Shown here: positions 47,251 through 60,090 of the stretch, in pieces | Numbering within the stretch: the stretch's first letter is position 1 | Layout of the letters: each line of letters begins with the position of its first letter | Assembly: GCF_000208745.1 (NCBI RefSeq) | Contig: NC_030855.1 | Location: 9,043,683 to 9,107,682, forward strand | DNA from: Theobroma cacao | Taxonomy: Eukaryota; Streptophyta; Magnoliopsida; Malvales; Malvaceae | Length of the DNA: 64,000 nucleotides | Direction: 5' to 3' | Program-made: the position numbers and the translations under genes | Notes under the pieces: model-generated | Database searches by the model: none | The model's input: the letters and a program-made list of their open reading frames with translations, nothing else | Told to the model about the DNA's origin: nothing

Positions 47251-48435
47251 ATCTCCCTCACCACCATCATCATCGGTAGGTGCACACTCACCCAGCACAT
47301 GCACTATTGCATTTCTCACGCAAGGTACCATTTATGACATATTGTATATTTATATATCAACATTATACAGAAACATATGGATTTATCACACTATCCATTT
47401 TCACAACGTCAAAAAATTTAATCAAGGGCTTGTTCCCATACATAATTTAATGAAAACCAAGTAAAATGATTTAAAGGCTTCATCCCAACACATATGTAAT
47501 TCCCAAAAACACTTTATGCAAGTTCACTCATCGATATTTGTTGAATCTTTAATTGACTCTAACTTCGATTATTGCTTCAAACGGACATGTGAGGCCTCAT
47601 TGGAACCTATCACACACAATATAACCATAAAAAATATAACAGCCCACAATTCTAATTATTAGCCATCTCTAACCACTTAAAATCAACCCTAACTCATCTC
47701 TCACCTTAGTGGACTTATAGTTGAACTCCTTTTCAAGAGTTTTCAAGCTACTATGGCAAGTCTCTCTTTCTCTCTCTTAAACTTCCAACTAGTGAGAGAA
47801 AGTGTTGAACAAAAACTTTTGAGGGTTTTAAAGTGGGAGAGTGAAAGAGCAAAAAATGTTTCTATGAAAAAGTGCTCAAAAGCATGAAAATTGAAACTAG
47901 AGAGAGAAAGTTATGGAAGCTTTAAGGGAGGCTTCCATGGAAGATAAGAAAACGTGAGAAAGGAAGAAGAAGAAGAAGAAGAAGTTGCTGGAAATTTGAA
48001 GAAGTTGCTGGAAATTTGAAGAACTTGCTAAAAGCTTAGATATTTATGCCTTATGTTTATCCATTTTCTCACGTAATTGCGACAATGCCCTTAACAAGGT
48101 AATTTTGTCTTTCTATTGCCTTTATACAATCTTTTTCACTTCTTTGACACTGAGACAAGGTCCATAAGAGTCTAGCAATACTCAGGTTCATGAAAACTTA
48201 AAAATTTCGACTTGAGATGTAGAATGATAATTTTGTCCCTATCGTGAAAGTTATTAATATTTCTATCTTCTTCATTCATTTAACCATCATTCATTTATTC
48301 CTTAGGTCTATTTAGAGGTTAATAACATTTGAAAGCTACTTCCAAGAGCTCACCATGAGAAATGATGAAATTGCCCCTAGTTCGTGTTATCGCGTCTACT
48401 GCTAGTTATGGATCTATAGAGGTTGAGGTCTCACA

Positions 48436-48447
48436 TTCTCCCCCACT
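48436..48447 (-). other. M2 polypurine tract
   Basis: Minus strand AGTGGGGGAGAA abuts the LTR start TGTGAGACC. Confidence 0.88.
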
Positions 48448-48479
48448 AAAAGAAATTTAGTCTTTGAATTTAGATCTAG

Positions 48480-48720
48480 TATAAGGTAGCGTACTTCTAA
48501 GTGTTAAAGAGGTGCGAATACTTTGTTCGCATCTATTCCTCGGCTTCCCACGTTATCTCTTCACTGGTGCGGTTTCACCATAATGCTTTCACTAAGGCTA
48601 CATCCTTTTAGTGGAGCTTTTGACTTGTTTGTCATGAATAGCAACTGGTTGCTCCTCATATGTTGAATCATTATTAACAAAGTTAAGTTTCATCTTCTGA
48701 ATCAATTCCTCTAATTACAC
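48480..48720 (-). pseudogene. Integrase-tail remnant in M2
   Basis: The minus strand in one frame gives TYEEQPVAIHDKQVK and, after stops, TSEEITWEAEE, the same block as SYEEQLVAILDHQV and EEATLELEE in element A. It is the only pol remnant I can recognise in M2 and ties M2 to A's lineage. Stops make it non-coding. Confidence 0.8.
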
Positions 48721-51700
48721 GCATTAGGGTGCTATCATCGTTTATTCTCCATATGTGGCACTAGTGCTTCGTGGAAGTCTAATTTAACTATGATATAACA
48801 CTTTGTTAATCTTTATATCTTAATTATATTAATCCATTGGTATGGCTCAACCATGACATAGATTCCAGTTCCTTAATATCCTTTCTTTCTTCTTTGCTCC
48901 CGAATTCTCCTTTAGTCACATAGCTCAATTTCTAATGGTAACTCTCATCATCGTGTCATCTACACAACTCATTAAACATGTCAAATTCAAAACTCAAATC
49001 ACTATAAATAATTCTTCACTTTAATTAATCACATAATCATCTCCATATATAGATATATATGTATGTACATACACATTTAAGAATCATCATCCATCACTAT
49101 ATGTAGGAACGCTTGTCAATTACTTTGAAGTAAATTTCCTCTATTCATTCCAATCCGTAACCTAGGTTCATCATCATATTCTCATAGCTCATGTTTCCCT
49201 TTTTACTTTTCCATTTCATTCCTATAGGTCAAGCATAATCCAGGAATATTAGGGTATAATCAACTCCATATTACCCCTTCGAATGTTTAAATCACCATTT
49301 ACTTTACATCCTACCATAAATTGGTTCTTATGTAATCCACATAGAATTTCATTGTGCCTATGCATAACTTCACATAATTTACATGCTTATACTATTTTCT
49401 TATCATTTATAATCATATGGGTAAGCTTCATCCTACTACTCATCCTTGCGCCACATTGTCATAAACATGTCACAATCACTAATTATCATTTTCATCAAGT
49501 TACCCTCCAATATCCATGTTTGTCTTACTATTTTGTTGATCTTTCAAATTTATCTTTACTTGATCATTACAATTATGCTATACCACAATCCTCATAAGTC
49601 TTCTTTACTTCTTAATTGTCTTTCGTACTTTCAACATATATGTTATATTCTTATGTCATCTCAACATTACTTAGTCCCAATTCATATTCTTGTATCCTAA
49701 CTCTAAATCATGGCTTATTACCAAAATCTTTACTTGTACATGCTTACTTGAAATATCAAATCATCATCTCTTTCCCAAGTAGATCTCTACAAATCCCGAT
49801 GTGTACTACTATTTCCTCACCGAGGGTAATATTGATTAACTAGAGCATATCGCCATTATTCACTAAGCATCGAAAGTATAGTTCAATCCTTGCTTACCCT
49901 TATCAGGTACTTTACTTTGATAATTACTAAAAGTGAAATAAAACACGTGAGGGAAACACTTTTTAGCATTGTATACTCTGCCTCCACAAGCGTATCAAGA
50001 CCGTAGCATTTTCGGGTCTACATAATGGCAAGACAATCATTGTCTCAAACCAACATTTCCAAACATTCTTAGACTTATAGCATACCTTTGTATTACGCGA
50101 CATATCAATCACGAGCACCAACGTCTCTATATAACTACTAGCTTTTTGAGCTTAATGTTTTCACATTGTGATAACTCCTTTGAATTATCTCACCAAAGTA
50201 TTCACAAAGTACATACAAGCCCATAACTTCTGGTTCAATGCCTAAAGTAGTGAACACTATCCCATCATTGAAGTTTTACCTTTATCTATCAATCATAACT
50301 CCCTTGCACATTTACTTATACATTGCTTGGTTGCTCACGAGCCTCTCATGGCCATGCCATTATGATCTTTTATGGCAAGTTAACTAATATATTCTCTTAT
50401 GCTTTTCAATGCACTCCCAAAACACTTAAACACATCCTTTGGTGGAATTCAGTTAAGGACTTAAACAATCAAAAGCTTACCTTCAAAACCACTCATAACT
50501 TTAACAATCCAATGTATGCACAATGACATTTCACCTCATCTGTTCCAACGGACATTATTTTCCAATCTCCCAAGGCATCCTTGTCCTTAATTCGGACCAC
50601 ACAACTCTCTTAGTATATTTGCATTAATTATTCTTATGCTTTTTATGTTCATCATAACAACATCCATATTCCTCCCATTATTTATGATACTTTTCATTCA
50701 CTTTTTCCTTAGCCTTTAACAAGGCTTAATCTCTTGTCTCATTTACCTAGATGTCAATATATAAGGCAATAAAGACACTTTCCAATTCATTCATATGAAT
50801 ACTTTTCCAAAATCTTAAAACTCAAATTAACAAAGCTTAACATCAAGTCCAAATGACCGTAATTCAGCTCGTAAGTTTATCTTCATGCCCCTCACATTTT
50901 ATTCATATGTCCTAAACATGAGGTGCTGCTAGCACTATGGCGCGGTGGTTGCTAGGGTTTACTAATCAATGCTATTCGTCTACATTTAAGGTTACTACAT
51001 TGATCATCCTCGACCATTTGGTTTTCCTCCAAGCTTACGTCACGATTTTCATATTCTTTTGTATTTATCACATATAATAGGCCAAGCCATACTTCAAATT
51101 CATTTCATCCCTTAACACTTGGCAACAATCAATAAATCCCACCTTAGGACATCTTTCCATATTGTATAATGAATTCACCATGTACGTATAACACCGCACA
51201 CATAATTATTCACTACTTCTAGTGTTTCGCAATTCCTTTGTACTTGCAACTAGTTGTCTTTCTTATCTTATAACTCAAATAGTTTAACCACTTCAACTTA
51301 GTATCATCATGAATTTTGTCTATCTTGATCATTCTACTTAAGCTTACATCATTACTTCAAAATTCTAGAATTTATTCTTCCCCCATTTTCATAATTATTT
51401 CCAATAATGTATATTATGTTGATTAGTATCTTATAGTACCATCTATGCAACCCATCAAGCACATCGTGTTCAAATCCCAAATTTCTAAGAATAATTCTTT
51501 ATTCCCACCAATGACATGAGTAACTCCACATATACATATATACATCCCTTTAAATGTCAACATCCATTACCCTGTGTAAGAACCCCTTTCTTACTTTCCT
51601 CAATTTCGACATGTCTACTCCACATTTAACCTTTTGTGGTATGCCAAGATCATCCTTTCGGCATATTCCACTACTAACGATCATATACCTTTACCATAAC

Positions 51701-52790
51701 ATTTTAATCCAACTTGATTAGACAATTGTTTCCAAATAACTCTTAAATACCTAAACATCAAGCTGTACACCACTTAGTGTTAAGATCTTAACTTTACTCA
51801 TCAATTCTTAACCAATTACATTTATAACGTGAATAATTTACTTAATTGTTGCATTTCACCCTTACGACTATAAAAATTAAAATTTCTTAAACTTAGGATG
51901 TAAAAACTCCCTCTTAAAACTTATACAAAAATCGATATTTCCTGAATCCTTTACCTCTGGGAAGATCACCCTCAAAACTAATCTTTTTTTTTTTGGTCAT
52001 AGATTGCACACTGAACCTAACAAACTTTTAAAATAATAGTTAAAGCAATTCGTATATCAAACTCAAATATAGAACTCTATATGGCATTTATACTAGATTT
52101 GACATTTCTCAATCATTTAACTTCAAGCCATCAAATCCATAACTAGTCCTTTAATCCTTTGACCCCACGCACAGCATAACAAGGTTCATGTTCTTCCTTA
52201 GAGAAAATTTGTTTACCAACCTCTCACTTGATGACCACATATCAATTATAATAGTCACTAGATTTCACCTTTAAGCTAATTCATGTACTTATAACTATAG
52301 ACCATAATAGTTCAAATCGAACCTTGGGAGCTTGCAATTACTTAATTGAAATCGAAACCAGCTCCATTTAAGCGGCTATGCACATAGTCGACACTTATAC
52401 GCTTACAAAATATTTCAAAAGCCGACACCATTTCTATAGGGGCATGACAAGCTCATTTAACATAGTGCACTTACCTTCGTGCACATAAACATCAGTTTAC
52501 ACCTTTCTCAATACTTACATCTATACACTCCAAGTAAATTACAACCATCATTATTCATTCCAATAAAAGTGCATCCCTTATTACCATTATTGTACGTGTT
52601 CCTTTATATGAACCTCAATAATGATCCCATGTCACCAATTTCTTCCCATTAACAATCTTGGGCTCAATTTATAACTCCACCAAATCAATAAGTTATTACG
52701 GACCTATTAGTCCAACTCCACTTTCTTCCATCCTTAGTTGAAGGAATACGTCATTACAGTACCCATTCATTATGAGCATTTGCTTTAAAA
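48721..52790 (-). other. M2 interior, about 4 kb with no recognisable gene
   Basis: AT-rich, with the plus strand poor in G and rich in C, so the element's sense strand is purine-rich. The longest frames are antisense (49283-49597, 49446-49700, 49616-49843, 50323-50526), overlap each other and have low-complexity Ser/Leu/Ile/His composition. No RT box, DDE triad or zinc knuckle is seen in six frames. Confidence 0.75.
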
Positions 52791-53018
52791 TCTTTCCAAC
52801 AATAGCTCGTATCACGGGTGGCATCTCAAGCCTGAATAACGGCACCACTTATAACCTTTATGGGACTTCAGGAAAAGGTAGGTTACTAAGAATAGAAGTT
52901 TATACAGCCTCTTGTCTATGACTTGTAATGCAGTCACAAACCATAAACAAGACCCTACATTGACTTCGACAACTCCACTGACAGACACAAGAATTCTTAG
53001 GACTCGACTAAACCTAGA

Positions 53019-53030
53019 GCTTTGATACCA
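53019..53030 (-). other. M2 primer-binding site (initiator tRNA-Met)
   Basis: Minus strand TGGTATCAAAGC, one difference from the canonical TGGTATCAGAGC, four bases from the LTR. The leader that follows (52800-53018) resembles the leader of B after its PBS (shared 'ctaggtt...gtc(c)taag/tcctagg'). Confidence 0.88.
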
Positions 53031-53034
53031 CATT

Positions 53035-55480
53035 TGTCATAGCCCAAATCTCGGGCCATGACAAGCGCATAGGCCTAATGGGCATAGCCCACTAAGCCCA
53101 AGCAAGCCCTTTTTATGCAATCTGGATCATCATTCCCAACCAGCATTTCTAAAACCACACATTGTAATTCTCTACGAAAATATTTCAGTAACATTTTGTA
53201 GTGACCCAATACTTACAATTTTATTATGTCAAAATAATGTCATCCGTCTGCCAACTCCTAGTGGCATCAGCAATCAAATATACATATTTGACTTATAAGA
53301 TGGATACTAGCTGATTTGATTACATATGCATGTTCACAAGTAACAGACCCTTGACCGTCAGCGGAGTAATCATGGGTAAAGGTACAGCTATTGAGATGCC
53401 ATAGTACCTACCAAGAAGGCAAGCATATGTGGACAACTTAATCTAAGTCCCAACTGCCTATAAATCTAAAAACATGAAGTTTAAAAATGTGAGTATAAAA
53501 CTCAGTGAGTGGACATAAAAAGGGAACAAGCAATCGATAAGGAGAACTTGGAAATCAAGATGCACTTGTTTCAAAAATAACGCAATTGATTTAATTTCTT
53601 ACAAAAAACCCATCATTTCAAACTTTGTTTAATAACCTCATAGTGTTGCAAAAAACCCATGATCAATCCATGAAGTTAAATGGGTGAAAAATATGTCAAA
53701 ATGAAGCAAGGTAGCAAGCAGGGCAGCTAGTTTCTCGCTGTAGTGAGAAACAGTCTTAGTTTGCATATGTTTCTTTTTTTCTAGCATATCTCCCACTACA
53801 AAAATTCAATTGACCTCATTTTTAGACCATTAGAAAGCTAAGAGGCTGGGCTACAACTTTTATGTTTACAACTTTGCCCAGTTCTAACTGGAAGGTGGTC
53901 AAAATTATTCTTAAATTGGAGGAACTACACCAAGAATTTGAAACTACCCGAGAGTTTCTCACTACAGCGAGAATCCATTTTTGCTGCAGTGAGAAACAAT
54001 GCTGGTCTATGCCCCCACCACCCGAGAGCTTCTCGCTGCAACGAGATTCAGGGCAGATGACAATTAAGGGATTTTCACATGCCACAAAATCCATTCCTAC
54101 CATATTGCACATCAAAGTGAACACATTGACAATAATCAAGTTTCTCATTATTCATTTCAATCACATATTATACTCATAAACTTTTTATCACATATACATA
54201 TATAAACACGTACACTACCCCATCTCACCCAGCTCATGTGCATCCCCCCCACATCATGCACATAGCCAGAGTCATCGCGTGCATCCCCCCACATCGTGCA
54301 CATGGGCAATATCACCATCCATCTCCCTCACCACCGACATCACCGGTAGGTGCACACTCACCCCGCACATGCACGATTGCATTTGTCATGCAATGGTACC
54401 ATTTAGGACATACTATATATATATATATCAACATTATACAGAAACATATGGCTTTATCACACTATCCATTTTCACAACATCAAAACATTTTATCAAGGGC
54501 TTGTTCCCATGGATAATTTAATGAAAACCAAGTAAAATCATTTAAAGGCTTCATCCCAACACATATGTAATTCCCAAAAACACTTTAATGTGAGTTCACT
54601 CACCAAAATTTGTTGAATTTTTAATTGACTCTAACTTCGATTATTTCTTCAAACGGACATGTGAGGCTTCGTTGGAACCTATCACACACAATATAACCAT
54701 AAAAAATATAACAACCCACAATTCTAATTATTAGCCATCTCTAACCACCTAAAATCAACCCTAACTCATCTCTCACCTTAGTGGACTTATAGTTGAACTC
54801 CTTTTCAAGAGTTTTCAAGCTACTATGGCAAGTCTCTCTTTCTCTCTCTTAAACTTCCAACTAGTGAGAAAAAGTGATAAACAAAGACTTTTGAGGGTTT
54901 TAAGGTGGGAGAGTGAAAGAGCAAAAAAAGGTTTTATGAAAAAGTACTCAAAAGCATGAAAATTGAAGCTAGAGAGAGAAAGTTATGGAAGCTTTAAGGT
55001 AGGCTTCCATGGAAGGTAAGAAAACGTGAGAAAGGAAGAAGAAGAAGAAGCAGTTTCTTGAAATTTGAAGAATTTACTAGAAGCTTATTTATGCCTTATG
55101 TTTATCCATTTTCTCACGTAATTACCAAAATGCCCTTAACAAGGTCATTTTCTCTTTCTATTGCCTTTATACAATCTTTTTCACTTCTTTGACATTGAGA
55201 CAAGGTCCATAAGAGTCTAAAAATATTCGAGTTCATGAAAACTTAAAAATTTCAACTTGAGATGCAAAATGACCATTTTGCCCTTACCGTGAAAATTATC
55301 AATATTTCTATCTTCTTCATTCATTTTACCATCATTCATTTATTCCTTAGGTCTATTTAGACCTTAATAACATTTGAAAGCTACTTCCAAGAGCTCACCA
55401 TGAGAAATGACGAAATTGTACCTAGTTCGTGTTATCGCGTCTACTGCTAGTTACGGGTCTATAAAGGTTGAGGTCTCACA
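53035..55480 (-). repeat. M2 5' LTR
   Basis: From TGTCATAGCCC to GGTCTCACA on the plus strand, 2446 bp. It has a matching palindrome cluster (53729-54048) and minisatellite (54236-54330). It is shorter than the 3' LTR by about 110 bases through small indels. Confidence 0.94.
53729..54048. repeat. CTCGC/GCGAG palindromes in M2 5' LTR
   Basis: TTTCTCGCTGTAGTGAGAAA at 53730, CTCACTACAGCGAGAA near 53957, TTGCTGCAGTGAGAAAC near 53978 and CTCGCTGCAACGAG near 54032. Confidence 0.87.
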
Positions 55481-55588
55481 ATAAGTATATATATTGACAT
55501 TTCAAACATAGATTCAACACATCAAGGTCATTCCCAAACTAGTCAACATGGCTTAACACATGCAACCACCATCCGCAACTTAGCTCAT

Positions 55589-55800
55589 GTGCACTCCCAC
55601 ACTGCGCATAGCTAATACCATTATGTGCACTCCCACACCGTACATGACAAATATTATCATGTGAACTCCCACACTGCACATGGCAAATATCATCATGTGC
55701 ACTCCTGCACCGTACATGGCAAATATCATCATCGTGTGAACTCCCACACCGTACCCACCATCACCGTTATGTGCACTTCCACACCGCACACTCGCGATTA
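55589..55800. repeat. 36-bp minisatellite in M1
   Basis: 'gtg(c/a)actcc' unit starts at 55589, 55625, 55661, 55697, 55736 and 55771: three exact 36-base spacings, then 39 and 35. It occupies the same LTR position as the 42-bp array of V and W, with a shorter unit. Frames over it on both strands (55580-55834) are repeat artefacts. Confidence 0.92.
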
Positions 55801-56645
55801 TAATTATCATTCATTATTATCTTTTAAAGCATAGCACATATAACAACATATAACAAGAATCTTTTCATAATAATACATTCTATAGAGTTTATTATGTTAC
55901 TGGTCATACACATGGTTGCATAGTCTGACATTCAAAGAAGCTAATATTAACTATTATGCCACTAGTTTAAAACAACACAAATTTCCAATGCATCACATGC
56001 CACAATTTCAATTGACAATTCAACATAATATTTCAAACATGTGTGTCATGAACCAAATTCTGGGCCATGACCGGCGCATGGGCCCAATGGACATAGTCCA
56101 CTAAGCCCAAGCAAGCCTATTAATCTGACATGTTTATCATTCCATCATAAACTACTAAGTCATATTTTATAACTTAGAATCAAAATAATATTGAACATTG
56201 CCATCTCATACTGGCATACCAAACAAGTGTATATACATTGTCTACAACATGTTTCTTAATACTTTACATTAAGCTTGTCTATACACAATAAAAGAATACT
56301 CGACTTCCAGCGGAGAGACTCGGACGAATGTATAGCTACGGAATGCCGAGACACTTACCAAAAGATAGATACAAGTCTACAATGACACCTCGTCCTAGTT
56401 ACCGACTGCCTCGTGATCTGAAAACATGAAGTTGAAAACGGTGAGTAAGGAATGTTTAGCGAAATTATAATGCATTCCTTTTTCAAAACAATGCAATTTG
56501 TTTGAGTTCCTATTAAACCCCTCATGTCAACCCCACATGAGAAAAATCACTTATTGAAAAGAGTCCATGTTCAACAAAGGATTTGGAGAGTGAAAACTTT
56601 AATAGCATTCATGGGAATCAAGTCAAATAAATGACGGGTCCTTGC

Positions 56646-57052
56646 TACAGTGGAAGGCATTCTCGCTGCAGTTAGGCTGCAACGAGAATGAATTTTTGCT
56701 GTAGTGACACTTGACTTAAATTATCATCTAGCCGAGGGTTTCTCACCAAACCTCCTCAATTTAAACTTAATTCATTTATTCCATAATGTTGGAAGTCCAT
56801 GCTCAAATATGGTAGCAAAGAAGTGGAAAATAGGGCAACAATTGATCAAGATGTGAGACAAAACAGAAAGTTTTTCGCTACAGCGAGAAAGAATCTCGCT
56901 GCAGCAAAATTGCTACCCCAAGATAGAAACTTTCTCACTACAGCGAGAATGCTACACTATTTTCTCGCTGTAGCGGAAAGGCATTCTCCCTGCAGAAGGT
57001 TTTCGGCCAGCCACCCTTCAAAGAAACCCAAGAGTTTCTCGTTGCAACGAGA
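56646..57052. repeat. CTCGC/GCGAG palindromes in M3
   Basis: TTCTCGCTGCAG near 56660, TTTTTCGCTACAGCGAGAAA near 56872, TCTCGCTGCAGC near 56892, CTCACTACAGCGAGAA near 56935, TTCTCGCTGTAGCGG near 56961 and TTTCTCGTTGCAACGAGAA near 57036. Confidence 0.88.
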
Positions 57053-57198
57053 ATCAGAACATCAAGAAAAAGGTTTCCTTTTCCTTTAAAACAAAGCCAT
57101 CGTGCTAGCATAACAAAAGCAATATGTAACACATACAAACCCCTAAATTTCAACAAATAAAATGCTCACATTTTTGCATTACAACCATATACCATATA

Positions 57199-57243
<45 letters not shown>

Positions 57244-57271
57244 TACTACTAGTACTACTACCTCCTACCTN

Positions 57272-57304
<33 letters not shown>
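57199..57304. repeat. (TA)n tracts with an undefined base
   Basis: Two long TA runs separated by a (TAC)n-like stretch, with N at 57271. Length here should not be trusted. Confidence 0.92.
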
Positions 57305-57307
<3 letters not shown>

Positions 57308-57350
57308 ATCATCATGTACACTCTCCCATCACCATCATTTCATATGCAAC

Positions 57351-57470
57351 GGCTTATGCGCACTCCCACTCGCACATAGCTGGGTCAGCAACGGCTTATG
57401 TGCACTCTCACTCACACATAGTCGGGTTAGCAATGGCTTATGTGTACTCCTACTCGCACATAGCTGGGTC
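57351..57470. repeat. 42-bp minisatellite in M3
   Basis: 'ggcttatg' unit starts at 57351, 57393 and 57435, exact 42-base spacing; reverse-complement of the V/W unit. Confidence 0.9.
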
Positions 57471-60090
57471 CACATCAACATACAAGGAAGCATAAAATGC
57501 ATATCATGCATATTATCATATTGTGATAACACATAACCCATTGTATAACACATTTTCACAATATAAAATCACTTTACCAAAAGCTTGTTCCCAAGGTACA
57601 ATTTTAAAGACAAGTTGGACAAAATCATTCACATTCCCCAAAACAAGTTTGAAATGCAAGTCCACTCACCGGTATGTTGTTGAGCCTTTAACCGACTCTA
57701 ATTTCTCTAATTGTCCAAATGAAATGATGGGGCTTCGTTGGAACCTACCATTACATTAATATTATCAATATGCTAATTCACATAATATAAACCCTAAAAG
57801 CTATCTCTTAGCTAGCTTTCAATTTGCCATTAAATGGCTATCCATTTTCTCTAGCCTAATCACTCCGTAGTGAATTAACAACCTCAACTACAAAATATTC
57901 ATAAATCAACTCTTTAGCCATTCTTAACACTAAAAATTCAACTCTAATGTACTACTCACCTTAATAGCTTTGTAACCCTAAGATTCTTTCCAAAAATTCC
58001 CAAGCTTCTATAGGGGCTTTCTTTCTCTTTCTCTCTCTCTCTCTAAACTCTTAGCTAGTGAGAGTGTATGGAAACAAGATTTTTCAAGGGTTTTAAAGTG
58101 GAAAAGTGAAAGAATACAAGGGTTCTACTCAAAAGAGCACAAAGGTATGAAAATTAAAGCTAGAGAGAGAAAATTATGCAAGCTCCATATCAAGCTTCCA
58201 TGGAGGTTGGAACTAACGTTAATTGAGAGGAGAAGAAAAAGACAAGTTGCTGGACAATGAGAGAAGAAGTTGTTGGAAGAAAGATATTTATAGGCCAAAC
58301 TTATCCACTCCACTAAAATTACCAAAATGCCCCTCCACAAATTAGCTTATTCTCCTCTAATCTTTTATGCAATCTTTTTACTCTTTTAACACTGGGACAA
58401 GGTCCATAATGGTCTAGACATGTTCGTGTTGGCGAAACTTTTAAAAATTTTAGCTCGTGTGCAAAATGACCATTTTGCCCATATTGTGAAAATTATTGTC
58501 ATTTCTATTTTTTTCGTATTTTCATCATTACACACACATCATTTATGCAGTCTTATGCCTATTTAGACTTTAAAATATTATAAAACTTTCTTCTGGGAGC
58601 TTATTAGAGAAAATGATGAAACTAACCCTAGCTCGTGTTATTACATCTATGCTTAGTTACAAGCCTATAGAGGTTGAGGTCTCACAATGTGATTCATAAT
58701 ATTTCAAACATGTGATTCATCACATTTCACATTTAACAACATCGAAACATTACTCTTAAAAGGCTTGTTCCCGTGCAAGATTTTTAAAAGAGTTAACCAA
58801 GGATATTTAAATACTTTATTCAAACACATGCACATTTGTTCAAAACGTTTTAAATGAAAGTTCACTCACCTTAATAATGGCACCTTACAAAATAGCTTCC
58901 ACAAGATCCTAATCCAGGTAAGTCCTAAAGTAGCATTAGAACCTATATTTACCAATAAACCATAACAACCTCAAATATGTCATAAATTTGAATTTAATAA
59001 TTCTAATAAATTTACACTAGATAATCTGCACTCTAACCTAACATTTAACCTAGAATTCTAGTCTAATTCACAAACCTATTAGACCAACTATTCCAATTTA
59101 AGGTTTCTTTACCTGCATGAGCTTGGAGGTATACAAATGAACAAAAACCTAATATTTCCAAGAAAACAAATTTGAAGAAAATTAGGAAATAAAATTTGAA
59201 ATATAAACACATAAATCTTAAAATCCAAGAGTTGAAAACGTATACCTTTTGGCTTTAAAACGGAGATCTGAAGCTAAAAAAGCTTGGGTAGTGATGAAAG
59301 TAGTGTATAATGGAAAATGAAGAAAAGAAAAAGAAAAAAGAAAAACTTTCTTTTCTCTTTCCTAAAGTCCATTTGTCATGAGAATGGGGTGGAGGATGGT
59401 GGATTTGGTGAACAAAAGGGAAATAGAAGAATGAAGAATCAAGAGGAGAAAGAAAGGGAAAAGAAAGGAAAGAAAAGAAAAAGGAATTGATTTTGGTTGC
59501 AAGGAGGAAAGTGGCGTCAGGTGGGTGAAGAAGAAGAAGAAAAATGATTTTTGCTAAAGAGTGAGGGCCGATCATGGGAAAGAAAGAAAATGGGCAAAGC
59601 TTCGAAAGGAAGCTTTGACCAAGCTAATGGCCAAATTACTATTTAGCCTTCCAAGGTTCTCACCTTTTTTAATTTAGTCCTCCCAACAATCTTTTAATTC
59701 CAATTTATTCTATTTTTCTTCCTTTACACTTGTACAAATAAAATATAAAGTTTGCACTTCAACGCGATATCACCATAATATTTAAATATATACTTACCCG
59801 CGCTAACTTTATTTAATAAAAACACGCGGGCCTCACTAAAGTCGTTTTTCTCCGAAATTCCCTCATTTTTCTTTTCCCCCACTTAGAGTGACCATATACT
59901 CCTCCTTTTTGACTAATTTCAACATCAACTAAAATATTAATAATTTAATATTATTTTATTAATAAAATATTATTTTACTCCAAGATTTTTCACTTATCTC
60001 CTTAGAACCCAAAATGTCTTATTATGCCCCGATTCACTTTCAAAATATCTTATTTTAATATTATTTTTCGCAAAGAAATACACGTTCCAA

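Larger units (their letters stand above)
45877..48435 (-). repeat. M2 3' LTR
   Basis: On the minus strand it starts TGTGAGACCTCAACC (plus-strand end GGTCTCACA at 48435) and ends at 45877. Pairs with 53035-55480. Contains palindromes (46572-46931) and a roughly 40-bp minisatellite (47130-47250). Confidence 0.94.
45877..55480 (-). mobile_element. M2: LARD-like non-autonomous gypsy-type element
   Basis: Two LTRs (45877-48435 and 53035-55480), perfect TSD ATAAG (45872-45876 and 55481-55485), PPT next to the left LTR and a tRNA-Met PBS next to the right LTR define a complete element on the minus strand. The 4.6-kb interior lacks Gag, protease, RT, RNase H and an integrase core in any frame I can recognise. 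Only a decayed integrase tail is left at 48480-48720. This fits a large retrotransposon derivative mobilised in trans. Confidence 0.88.
56044..58686 (-). mobile_element. M3: gypsy-type solo LTR in M1
   Basis: From TGTCATGAACC to GGTCTCACA on the plus strand, 2643 bp. The TSD ATGTG is perfect (56039-56043 and 58687-58691). Colinear with V. It contains palindromes (56646-57052), a TA tract with the only undefined base of the window (57271) and a 42-bp minisatellite (57351-57470). No coding sequence. Confidence 0.94.
45110..60090 (-). mobile_element. M1: minus-strand gypsy-type LTR, split by M2, M3 and X
   Basis: The left end TGTCACAACCC (45110) is the complement of the LTR 3' end. Own segments are 45110-45876, 55486-56043 and 58692 to about 60090, together about 2.7 kb, colinear with W and L. 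The last about 165 bases next to the TGTAATACC end, present in L, are missing at X and probably lie beyond the window. M1's own TSD (left copy candidate GCATG, 45105-45109) cannot be tested. No coding sequence. Confidence 0.82.

Noticed and set aside
49283..49843. Three overlapping plus-strand frames in the M2 interior (up to 104 codons)
   Set aside because: They overlap in different frames, are antisense to the element, are low in complexity and match no family I know.
55589..55800. CRISPR-like array with 36-base period
   Set aside because: The whole unit repeats with no unique spacers. It is a tandem minisatellite inside a plant LTR, and relatives with 42-base units occur at the same LTR position.
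59255..59575. 106-codon Phe/Ser-rich minus-strand frame
   Set aside because: Lies in the purine/pyrimidine-rich part of LTR M1, equivalent to non-coding parts of L and W.
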